Assembly (NCBI GenBank): GCA_020425885.1
Contig: JAGQRA010000948.1
Location: 1-5,687 of the forward strand
Length of the DNA: 5,687 bases
DNA from: Planctomycetota bacterium
Lineage (GTDB): Bacteria > Planctomycetota > UBA1135 > UBA2386
Direction: 5' to 3'
The translations under genes were made by a program, and so were the position numbers. Below the pieces are notes generated by a model. The model was given only the letters and a program-made list of their open reading frames with translations. It had not been told where the DNA came from and searched no databases. Below, one piece after another: positions 1 to 5,687 of this stretch (position 1 is the stretch's first letter; each line of letters begins with the position of its first letter).

Positions 1-1
1 C

Positions 2-1504
2 ACCAGCGAGGCCCGCGCCGTGCTGTCGGCCGCGGCCGTGCTCGGTCGCCGCTGCATCCTCGGCGACCTGTGCGCCCTGCTCGACCGCAGCGAGCTGTTC
101 GTGCTCGAGGCGCTGTCGCTGTTCCGCGGCCGCGTCGTGCGGGCCCAGGGCGGCGAGGTCTGGTTCCGACATCGCGACTTCCTGACGGTGCTGCTCGAGT
201 CGATCGCGCCGCCTCGGCGCCGCGATCTGCACCTGCGGGCGGCGCAGATCCTCGCCGAGCGCGGGCGCAGCCCGCTGCTGATCGGCATGCACCGTTCACA
301 GGCGCTCGATCACGAGGGTTGCATCGAGCCGTTGTTGGCAGGCCTCGCCGAACTCGTCCGTTCCGGTTCGCGTCGCACGGCGCTACGCATCGCCGGCCGT
401 CTCGGCATGCACTTCGGCCACGCCGAACCAGGCGAAGGCCGCGATCGGCAACTGCTGCGCTTCCATCTGCTGCACGCCGAGGCGCGACACAACGCCGGCC
501 AGCGCCAGGCCGCGACCCGCTGCTACCGGCAGGCCGAGGCGTTGGCGCGCACGCTCGACGCCGCCGAAGCTTCGGCCGAGGCCCGCACGGGCATCGCTTC
601 GCACGCGCTCGAGGATGGTCACTTGATGGCCGCGATCGCGATCCTCGAAGGCGTGCACGACGATCTCGCGGCCGCCACCGGCGAACGCGCCGACCACGCC
701 GCCGCCAGCGCCCACGGCCTGCACGGCCGCATCCTGCTGTATCGCGGTCAGGCCGTGGCCGGCCATCGGCACCTGCAGGCGGCCCTGAGTCGTCTGTCGC
801 CGACGCACGACGAGCTGCGCGCCCATCTGCTCATCGATCTGGCCAGACTCGAGGGGCTCCAACATCACTACCCGACCGCGCTGAAGACGCTGCGCCGCGT
901 CGACAAGATGTCGACGGCCCGACGGCTGCCGCGGGTGGTGCTGCGGCTGCATCTCTACCGCGGCCAGATCCGCGCCGTACTCGGCGATGATCGCGCCGTC
1001 CAGGACCTGCGCTTCGCGATCGACGAGGCCGAACGCCTGTCGCTGCCGGCCTACGGCGGTCGCGCCGCGCTGTTCCTCGGCGAACGTCAGTACTGGCGTC
1101 ACCGCGACGACGAGGCCCGCCTGTCCTTCCGCGAGGCCCGCCGGCTGGCGGGCGCCGGCGACGAGCGGCTCGGCGAGACCATGGCCCGCGCCTACCTGTT
1201 CGGCCTCGGCGCCGACGATGACGGACTCGAGTCCGCCGTCGACGAACTGGCCTTGCCTGCGGTCACCGCCAATTGGCTGCTGGCCCGGGCCGCGCGCGGC
1301 ATGGCCACGGCCGCCGACCGCGAGATCCTCGATGCCCTGATCGAGAACGTCGACCTGCCATTGGCGATCCACCTCCGGGCCCTGCTCGCGGCCCAACGGC
1401 CGGCCTCGGCCCGTTCGCTGATCCGCACCATCGCGCAACGCATTCCCGAGCGGCGCGCCCGACGTCCCTTTCTTGCACTGTGGCCGGCGGGCGCCAGATT
1501 GTGA
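2..1504 (+). CDS. C-terminal part of a STAND/AAA-type ATPase regulator with TPR-like repeats (5' partial)
   Basis: The frame is open from base 2 and has no stop upstream, so the gene starts outside the window; the GTG at 20 is very probably an internal valine. It ends at TGA 1502-1504, giving 500 visible residues. Visible residues ~1-85 resemble the winged-helix/arm segment that follows the NTPase core in predicted ATPases of the COG3899/MalT/PknK kind: an 'AAVLGRR' helix, then an 'FRHRDF' strand-helix near 55-60, then a 'RRRDLHLRAAQIL' helix. The rest (about 100-480) is Ala/Leu/Arg-rich paired helices that look like degenerate TPRs, roughly at 150-184, 189-222, 234-266, 270-302, 309-345 and 350-384. 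No signal peptide or membrane segment is visible. Family knowledge: such tails usually follow a P-loop ATPase and, in planctomycetes, often an N-terminal Ser/Thr kinase domain; neither is in the window. The inferred role is cytosolic signal transduction or protein-protein scaffolding; the ligand is unknown. A stand-alone TPR protein is the alternative. Confidence 0.8.
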   Translation, partial: TSEARAVLSAAAVLGRRCILGDLCALLDRSELFVLEALSLFRGRVVRAQGGEVWFRHRDFLTVLLESIAPPRRRDLHLRAAQILAERGRSPLLIGMHRSQALDHEGCIEPLLAGLAELVRSGSRRTALRIAGRLGMHFGHAEPGEGRDRQLLRFHLLHAEARHNAGQRQAATRCYRQAEALARTLDAAEASAEARTGIASHALEDGHLMAAIAILEGVHDDLAAATGERADHAAASAHGLHGRILLYRGQAVAGHRHLQAALSRLSPTHDELRAHLLIDLARLEGLQHHYPTALKTLRRVDKMSTARRLPRVVLRLHLYRGQIRAVLGDDRAVQDLRFAIDEAERLSLPAYGGRAALFLGERQYWRHRDDEARLSFREARRLAGAGDERLGETMARAYLFGLGADDDGLESAVDELALPAVTANWLLARAARGMATAADREILDALIENVDLPLAIHLRALLAAQRPASARSLIRTIAQRIPERRARRPFLALWPAGARL

Positions 1505-1537
1505 AACCGATCGACCCGAAGGTAGCGTAGCGCCGAC
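1505..1537 (+). other. 33-base intergenic gap between the TPR gene and the exported repeat protein gene
   Basis: The gap is too short for an obvious independent promoter and contains no inverted repeat followed by a T-run, so read-through from the upstream gene is plausible. The two flanking genes are in the same reading frame, separated by the TGA at 1502-1504 and a second in-frame TAG at 1523-1525. This means translation of the downstream gene cannot begin upstream of base 1526. Confidence 0.6.
1518..1522 (+). promoter_or_regulatory. Weak candidate ribosome binding site (GAAGG)
   Basis: GAAGG is the only Shine-Dalgarno-like string ahead of the GTG at 1538. Its 15-base spacing is longer than usual, so it may be inefficient or irrelevant. 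The start choice rests on the signal sequence encoded right after the GTG rather than on this site. Confidence 0.25.
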
Positions 1538-1603
1538 GTGAAGCGGTTCTTTCTCCTGCTCGTCGTCGCGCTGCTCGGGGCGAGCGCCTGCTGGTTGTTC
1601 TGC
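1538..1603 (+). other. N-terminal export signal: lipoprotein signal or uncleaved anchor
   Basis: Residues 1-22 have K2-R3 followed by a hydrophobic core from F4 to about F21. A lipobox-like 'ASAC' ends at C18 and fits the permissive PROSITE-style lipobox rule, although -3 is Ala instead of the preferred Leu. Hydrophobicity continues past C18 (WLF, then C22), so an uncleaved membrane anchor is equally possible. Either way the repeat modules would sit outside the cytoplasm. Confidence 0.65.
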
Positions 1604-3925
1604 CAGGGCAATCAGCCGGTGAGCCCTGACGATGGCATGGGCAGATCGGAGCATGGAGCTGCACCCGCGCCGGCGCCCGACGGCATCGGCGTCGACGATG
1701 CCGTCGTCGGTGCGGCGGCCACCAACCCGGGACGACGGGTCGCGGCCGGCGGTCCCGCAGCGAGCGAGCCCGACCCGGTGACGACCACGCTGCGGGTCCG
1801 GGTCGTGTCCGGCGACGACGAGGCCGCGGTGGCCGACTATTCGGTCTCGGTCGTCGACACCGATGCGGACGACCCGTTCTTCGCACGGGCGGTGACGAAC
1901 GCCCGCGGCCAGGCGACCTTCGCGATTCCGGTCGTTCGTCCGCGCCACCTGATCGCGTTCCTCTCCGGTGGCAACGAGACCTGGCTCGACCTCCCGCCCG
2001 GCGAAGCGCGTGAGGTGATGCTGCAACTCGAGCCGCGCATCCACGTCGAAGGCAGCGTCGTCGATGCGGCCGGACGCGGCGTGGCCGACGCCGAACTGCT
2101 GTATCTGCCGAACGTGATCCGCAAGGTCGTCGAGCTGCCGCGCGTCACGACGATCGGGCGAACACGCGCCGATGGCAGCTTCCGGGTCATCCTTCCCGGC
2201 GGTGGCCATCTCGGCGCCAGACACTCCAACTTCGCCCCCTCGCCGATGCAGCTGGTTGCCGACCACGAGGCCTCCGGGGCGCCGACGACGATCACGATGC
2301 GGCTGGCCCTGCTCGCCCGGCCCGGATTGGCAGCCGGACGGGTCGTCGATGCCGACGACGCCCCCGTTGCCGCCGCGATCGTCGAGTTCCGCACGCTCGA
2401 GGGTGACAACTTCGCCTCGAGCCTGCCGGCACCACCGATCCGCCTCCGCACCGACGCCAACGGCCGCTTCGCCACGGCCGATCTCCGGCCCGGGTCGGTG
2501 CGCTACGAGGCCCTTGCGGCCGGCGTCGGCTGTGCCCGCGGCGTGTTCCCGGCCAACGAGATCGCCAGCGCGGAACTGCGGATCCAACTGCAAGGGCCGG
2601 CCAGCGTTCGCGGCACCGTGACCGACGCCGAAGGCGGCGCGCTGCCACGGGTCGTCGTGCAATCCGGTCGGCCCGGTGATCTGTTGGCCCGACGTACGAG
2701 TTGCGCCGCCGACGGCTCCTACAGCCTCGATGGCCTTCCCGCCGGACCGGCCGAGCTGATCGCACGTGAGGAGTGGCCGAGCAATGCCAATGGCGCTCGC
2801 CGTCGCGTCTCGATCACCGTCGATCTGATCGCCGACAGCACGTTCCACTGGTCGCCGCAGTTCCACTCCCTGAAGGACTCCCAGCTCGAAGGCATCGTCC
2901 TCGGCGGCCACAACAGCGGGCTGGCGGGCTGGACCGTGCTGGCGCAGCAGACCGGCAACCGGGCCCATCGCGTGACGACCGACACCGAGGGCCGCTTCTC
3001 GCTGCCGATCGTCGGCGACGGCAGCTTCGAGGTCCATGCCTACGCCCCGGGGCAGTCGACCTCGTCGTTCGCCGCGGCCATCGCCCGCAACGTCGACCCC
3101 CACGGCGGGATGTTGATCCTCGAGGTCGATCTGACCACGCCACCGGCGGTCGTCACCGGCCACATCGAATCGACCTCGCACGAACAGCTGGCAGCGGCGA
3201 TCTCCTGCTGGCACGTGGCCCTGCAGCAGACCGTCAAGACGGTCGCCGGGCTCGATGGTTCGTTCCGCTTCGACGGCGTGCCGGCCGGCGCGATCGTGCT
3301 CTTCCTGTCGCACCCGGGGTATCTCGAGACGACGCAGAACGGCGAGGTGCAGCCCGGCAGCCGCCTCGATCTCGGCGTCATCACGATGGCCTACGGCTCG
3401 GCGGTCCACGGCCGCGTCTCCGGCAATGAGCTCAGCGGCAATGACCCCACCGGCCAAGGCGGCCTGCTGCCTGAGCAGCTTGCCATCAGCATCCAGACCG
3501 CCGGGCAACGGTTCACGGCCGAGTTCTCGGCCGGCAGCTACCGCTTCGAAGCCATCCCGCCGGGAAGCCACCGTCTGCTCGTCCAAGGCCCCGGCATCGC
3601 CGCCGCTTCGTTGCCGATCGAAGTCGCGGCCGGCGTCGACCTCGAACAGGACATCGTCGTCGTTCGCGGCCTCGGCCGCACGATCCGCGTCACCACGACC
3701 GCGGATTGCAGCTGGATCACGCTGGCGCTGCAGCAGCGCGGCAAACCATATACCTGGATTGCAGGACAACCGCGCGGCAACGGCATGGTCGAGTTCACGG
3801 CGCACATGGCCGCCGGCTCGTACGAGGCAATCGCCTGGGACGACAGCGGACACGAGGGCAGCACCATGGTGACGTTCGCCACCGGCTCGGAGCCGCCGGT
3901 CACGGTCCGCCTCGATCCGAAGTAG
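1538..3925 (+). CDS. Exported protein of tandem carboxypeptidase regulatory-like (beta-sandwich) domains
   Basis: Complete gene of 795 residues from GTG 1538 to TAG 3923-3925. The GTG is chosen because it is the first start after an in-frame TAG (1523-1525) and immediately precedes a basic then hydrophobic leader (MKRFFLLLVVALLGASAC). A Pro/Ala/Asp/Gly-rich linker spans about 25-82. Next come about eight modules of the CarboxypepD_reg / Cna-B-like type, approximately at 85-164, 167-256, 263-352, 356-430, 448-532, 537-615, 621-705 and 712-793. Recurring signs are an opening 'V.G.V.D..G..V..A' strand, a central 'T(D/N)..G.F' turn (for example TDANGRF 304-310, AADGSYS 391-397, TDTEGRF 481-487, GLDGSFR 571-577) and a 'L.PG....A' strand (for example GLPAGPAELIA, GVPAGAIVLFL, AIPPGSHRLLV). 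No peptidase, TonB plug, barrel or sorting domain is seen. The inferred role is a surface or periplasmic structural, adhesive or carbohydrate-binding protein; the partner is unknown. The domain class is fairly secure, while module borders and number are approximate. Confidence 0.85.
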   Translation: MKRFFLLLVVALLGASACWLFCQGNQPVSPDDGMGRSEHGAAPAPAPDGIGVDDAVVGAAATNPGRRVAAGGPAASEPDPVTTTLRVRVVSGDDEAAVADYSVSVVDTDADDPFFARAVTNARGQATFAIPVVRPRHLIAFLSGGNETWLDLPPGEAREVMLQLEPRIHVEGSVVDAAGRGVADAELLYLPNVIRKVVELPRVTTIGRTRADGSFRVILPGGGHLGARHSNFAPSPMQLVADHEASGAPTTITMRLALLARPGLAAGRVVDADDAPVAAAIVEFRTLEGDNFASSLPAPPIRLRTDANGRFATADLRPGSVRYEALAAGVGCARGVFPANEIASAELRIQLQGPASVRGTVTDAEGGALPRVVVQSGRPGDLLARRTSCAADGSYSLDGLPAGPAELIAREEWPSNANGARRRVSITVDLIADSTFHWSPQFHSLKDSQLEGIVLGGHNSGLAGWTVLAQQTGNRAHRVTTDTEGRFSLPIVGDGSFEVHAYAPGQSTSSFAAAIARNVDPHGGMLILEVDLTTPPAVVTGHIESTSHEQLAAAISCWHVALQQTVKTVAGLDGSFRFDGVPAGAIVLFLSHPGYLETTQNGEVQPGSRLDLGVITMAYGSAVHGRVSGNELSGNDPTGQGGLLPEQLAISIQTAGQRFTAEFSAGSYRFEAIPPGSHRLLVQGPGIAAASLPIEVAAGVDLEQDIVVVRGLGRTIRVTTTADCSWITLALQQRGKPYTWIAGQPRGNGMVEFTAHMAAGSYEAIAWDDSGHEGSTMVTFATGSEPPVTVRLDPK

Positions 3926-3992
3926 TGTGCCGAGACAGCCGGGAATGGATCCCCGTGACACTCGATCCCCACGATGGGATGATGCCCGAGCC
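3926..3992 (+). other. 67-base intergenic gap before the cytochrome-like gene
   Basis: No sigma-70-like promoter pair, T-run terminator or RNA gene is recognisable. It contains a BamHI-type GGATCC palindrome and a small inverted repeat (ATCCC 3965-3969 with GGGAT 3976-3980, 6-base loop). No strong Shine-Dalgarno precedes the ATG at 3993; the GGGA at 3976-3979 is the closest and lies 13 bases away. An in-frame ATG at 3945 would make the downstream protein 16 residues longer. Confidence 0.5.
3965..3980 (+). repeat. Short inverted repeat upstream of the cytochrome-like gene
   Basis: A perfect 5-base stem (ATCCC / GGGAT) with a 6-base loop ends 12 bases before the ATG at 3993. It has no T-tract, so it is not a standard intrinsic terminator. 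A stem this short is often chance; it could at most mask the weak GGGA ribosome-binding candidate that forms its right arm. Confidence 0.2.
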
Positions 3993-4085
3993 ATGTCCGG
4001 CTTCCACCGCTTGCGCCACAAGGCCTTCGGGCTCATGGCTTGCGCCGTCTTCTCGACCTGCGTTGCCGGCCAGGCCGCAGCCGCT
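3993..4085 (+). other. Sec-type signal peptide of the cytochrome-like protein
   Basis: Residues 1-31: a basic n-region (H5 R6 L7 R8 H9 K10), a hydrophobic core at about 11-26, and small residues AQAAA-like at 26-31 that suit signal peptidase I. Export is required for c-type heme attachment at the downstream CXXCH sites, which agrees with this reading and with the choice of start. The exact cleavage point is uncertain by a few residues. Confidence 0.75.
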
Positions 4086-5687
4086 GTCCGCTATGGTCGC
4101 GACATCCTGCCGATCCTTGCCGATCGCTGCTTCCGCTGCCACGGTCCCGATCATGGTGCGCGCAAGGCCGATCTGCGGCTCGATCTACGCGCCGAGGCCA
4201 CGGCGCAGCGCGAGGCCGGCCCGGCGATCGTGCCCGGCGATGCAGCCGGCAGTCAGCTCTATCAGCGCGTCACCGCGACCGACCCTGAAGAACGGATGCC
4301 GCCGGCGCACGCCCAGAAGCCCGACTTGTCGCCACGGGAACTGGAACTCGTGGCCACCTGGATCGACGCTGGCGCCGCCTACGAGGATCACTGGGCGTTC
4401 GTGCCGCCGGTCCGCCCGGAGGTCCCGAGCGACGGTGAGCCCTGGGCCAGGAACCCCATCGACCGCTTCCTCTTCGCCGAGCTGCAGCGTCGAGGCCTGC
4501 AACCGAGCCCCGAGGCCGACCCGGCGACGCTGGCCCGGCGCGCCTTCCTCGTCCTCACCGGCCTGCCGCCCGAACCCGAGGAACTCGACGCCTTCCTCGC
4601 CGACACGGCCCCGGATGCCTACGACCGCCTCGTCGACCGGCTGCTCGGCACCGAGCCGTACCGCTCGCGACATGCCGAGCACCTCGCCGGGCCGTGGCTC
4701 GACGCGGCGCGCTACGCCGACACCTGCGGCATCCACATGGACGCCGGACGACAGATCTGGCCGTGGCGCGATTGGCTGCTGCGTGCCATCCGGGACGACA
4801 AACCGTTCGACGACTTCGTCGTCGAGCAGCTGGCCGGCGATCTGCTGCCGGACGCCAGCATCGACCAACGCACCGCGACCGGCTTCCTCCGCGCCCACGT
4901 CACGACCGACGAGGGCGGCGCCATCGATCAGGAGTACCTCGTCGAGTACGCCGCCGAGCGCACGGCGACGGTCGGCAGCGTGCTGTTCGGCCTGACCCTC
5001 AATTGCGCCCGGTGTCACGACCACAAGTTCGACCCGATCACGCAACGCGACTACTACGGCCTGTTCGCGTTCTTCTACAACAACAACGAGCCCGGGCTCT
5101 ACTCGCAGTCGAAGGACAGCAACCGCGCGCTCGAACCCAGGATCGAAGTGCCATCGGCGGAGCTGCTCGAACGCAGGGGGCTGGCCGAGGCCGCACTCGC
5201 CAGCGCCGAGCAAGCGCTGCTGACCGAGGACGCCGGCGAGGTCGAACTGCGACGCGGGTTCTTCGCCGACCTCGACCGCGACAACCCCGTCACGTGGCCG
5301 ACCGCCACCGTCGTCGCCACCGCGAGCCGGAGCGGCAGCATGCTGGCGGTGCAGGACGACGGTTCGATCCTCGCCAGCGGCGGCAATCCGGCGCAGGACG
5401 TGCAATCGATCACGCTGCGGACGACGGCCAGCGATCTGAGGTTGCTGTGTCTCGAGGCTCTGCCCGACGCGAGCCTGCCGGGCGGCAGGGTCGGACGCGC
5501 GCCAAACGGCAATGCCGTGCTCCGCCACATCCGGCTCGAGGTTCGCGCCGACGACGGCGACGATGCCGACGGCGCGGCGTGGCAGCAGGTGCCGCTGGCA
5601 TGGGCCATGGCCGATGTCGAGCAGGACAACGGCGACTTCGGCGTGACCAACGCCCTCACCGAGGATGACCGGGTCTGGGCCGTCGCC
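3993..5687 (+). CDS. PSCyt1-PSCyt2 (DUF1549) planctomycete-type cytochrome c protein (3' partial)
   Basis: Open from ATG 3993 to the last base: 565 residues with no stop. ATG 3993 is preferred to the in-frame ATG 3945 because it places a normal leader at the N-terminus: basic HRLRHK, a hydrophobic AFGLMACAVFSTCVAG, and a probable cleavage near AGQAAA (residue ~30). PSCyt1 spans about 34-130: heme motif CFRCH at 46-50, 'RKADLRLD' at 57-64, and 'RMPP' with M102 as candidate distal heme ligand. PSCyt2/DUF1549 spans about 155-366, with hallmark stretches 'NPIDRFL', 'LTGLPPEPEEL', 'ARYAD', 'PFDDFVVEQLAGDLLP', 'DEGGAIDQEY' and a second heme motif in 'CARCHDHKFDPI' (C338, C341, H342). A short charged helical segment (388-427) leads to a discoidin-like insert (about 430-545). 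Family knowledge: such proteins normally continue into DUF1553 (PSD1) and total about 1,000 residues or more; a DUF1501 gene often follows. They are proposed to act in the periplasm in redox or polysaccharide-related catabolism, but no reaction is established. Family assignment is secure; function is not. Confidence 0.93.
   Translation, partial: MSGFHRLRHKAFGLMACAVFSTCVAGQAAAAVRYGRDILPILADRCFRCHGPDHGARKADLRLDLRAEATAQREAGPAIVPGDAAGSQLYQRVTATDPEERMPPAHAQKPDLSPRELELVATWIDAGAAYEDHWAFVPPVRPEVPSDGEPWARNPIDRFLFAELQRRGLQPSPEADPATLARRAFLVLTGLPPEPEELDAFLADTAPDAYDRLVDRLLGTEPYRSRHAEHLAGPWLDAARYADTCGIHMDAGRQIWPWRDWLLRAIRDDKPFDDFVVEQLAGDLLPDASIDQRTATGFLRAHVTTDEGGAIDQEYLVEYAAERTATVGSVLFGLTLNCARCHDHKFDPITQRDYYGLFAFFYNNNEPGLYSQSKDSNRALEPRIEVPSAELLERRGLAEAALASAEQALLTEDAGEVELRRGFFADLDRDNPVTWPTATVVATASRSGSMLAVQDDGSILASGGNPAQDVQSITLRTTASDLRLLCLEALPDASLPGGRVGRAPNGNAVLRHIRLEVRADDGDDADGAAWQQVPLAWAMADVEQDNGDFGVTNALTEDDRVWAVA
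4128..4142 (+). other. Heme c attachment motif 1 (CFRCH) in PSCyt1
   Basis: Codons for C46-F-R-C49-H50. The cysteines are predicted to form thioethers to heme and H50 to be the proximal iron ligand. M102 of the 'RMPP' motif (4296-4298) is the best candidate for the distal ligand, by analogy with mono-heme class I cytochromes. Confidence 0.85.
5004..5018 (+). other. CXXCH motif 2 (CARCH) in PSCyt2/DUF1549
   Basis: Codons for C338-A-R-C341-H342, followed by DHKFDPI, the most conserved block of the DUF1549 family. The motif fits heme c attachment, so the protein is a potential diheme cytochrome. It could instead bind metal, since heme loading of this domain is not something the sequence alone can show. 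Confidence 0.75.
5280..5627 (+). other. Galactose-binding/discoidin-like domain inserted after DUF1549
   Basis: Residues about 430-545. Marks are 'VTWPTATV' at the start, 'GSMLAVQDDGSILASGG' (447-464), a strand 'DLRLLCLEALPDASLPGG' and the 'GRAPNGNAVLRHIRLEVRA' block (501-519). This is the pattern seen in the F5/8 type C-like inserts of planctomycete PSCyt proteins ('RLE.LPD.SLP..GPGR..NGNFVL'). Such folds usually bind carbohydrate, which would suit a polysaccharide-associated role, but this is inference and the ligand is unknown. Confidence 0.6.

Noticed and set aside
3965..3980. The small hairpin as an intrinsic terminator of the repeat protein gene
   Set aside because: The stem is only five base pairs and no T-run follows, so it does not meet the usual criteria.
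383..4036. A 1217-codon open frame on the - strand spanning the first two genes and their gap
   Set aside because: Its codons are in exact register with the sense codons, so its stops would need sense TTA, CTA or TCA codons, which this GC-rich genome avoids. It ends exactly at a sense CTA (383-385). It crosses from one gene to the next only because both + genes share a frame. Its translation is low-complexity and has no recognisable domain.
3706..4995. A 429-codon + frame overlapping the end of the repeat protein and much of the cytochrome-like gene
   Set aside because: Its Ser/Pro/Arg/Thr-rich translation is typical of a shifted frame in GC-rich DNA, and it overlaps two frames with strong domain evidence.
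4185..5528. A 447-codon open frame on the - strand opposite the cytochrome-like gene
   Set aside because: Same cause: exact antisense register with the PSCyt gene, ending at the sense CTA at 4185-4187. The + strand carries clear family motifs.
4694..5668. A 324-codon + frame inside the cytochrome-like gene
   Set aside because: An Arg-rich translation without domain character, lying over the DUF1549 motifs in the true frame.
1..5687. Mobile element, CRISPR array, tRNA/rRNA or toxin-antitoxin pair
   Set aside because: Gaps total only 100 bases, no terminal inverted repeats or regular repeats were seen, and all three genes have unrelated, consistent annotations.
3993..5687. Frameshift or degeneration in the cytochrome-like gene
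   Set aside because: The frame is uninterrupted for 565 codons and all expected PSCyt1 and DUF1549 motifs occur in order; it is simply cut by the window edge.

Overview
The window is GC-rich with strong G/C bias at third codon positions. It is almost entirely coding, with three genes on the + strand. The best clue to the organism is the last gene. It encodes a secreted cytochrome-like protein with the PSCyt1 (PF07635) and PSCyt2/DUF1549 (PF07583) architecture, which is greatly expanded in Planctomycetota and also found in Verrucomicrobiota and relatives. Together with a large STAND/TPR-type regulator and a long carboxypeptidase-regulatory-like repeat protein, this points to a high-GC planctomycete. 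The lineage within the phylum cannot be fixed from this sequence.

Layout: (1) Bases 2-1504 are the 3' part of a long gene whose start lies outside the window. The visible product is a winged-helix-like segment followed by TPR-like helical repeats, as in the C-terminal half of STAND/AAA ATPase regulators. (2) After a 33-base gap, bases 1538-3925 encode a complete 795-residue exported protein. It has an N-terminal signal or lipoprotein sequence, a low-complexity linker and about eight tandem beta-sandwich modules of the carboxypeptidase regulatory-like type, with no enzyme domain. (3) After a 67-base gap, bases 3993 to the window end encode the first 565 residues of the PSCyt1-PSCyt2 protein. 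It carries two CXXCH heme motifs and, at its visible C-terminal end, an inserted galactose-binding/discoidin-like domain. The expected DUF1553 (PSD1) half lies beyond the window.

The short same-strand gaps and the absence of a convincing terminator allow all three genes to share a transcript, but no functional pathway linking them can be read from the sequence. A cytosolic sensor/regulator next to two exported proteins may reflect only neighbourhood. There is no RNA gene, mobile element, CRISPR array or recognisable phage feature. The very long antisense reading frames are explained by codon bias. I do not see an evident undescribed system; the observations most worth a second look are the eight-module surface protein and the domain-inserted diheme protein.
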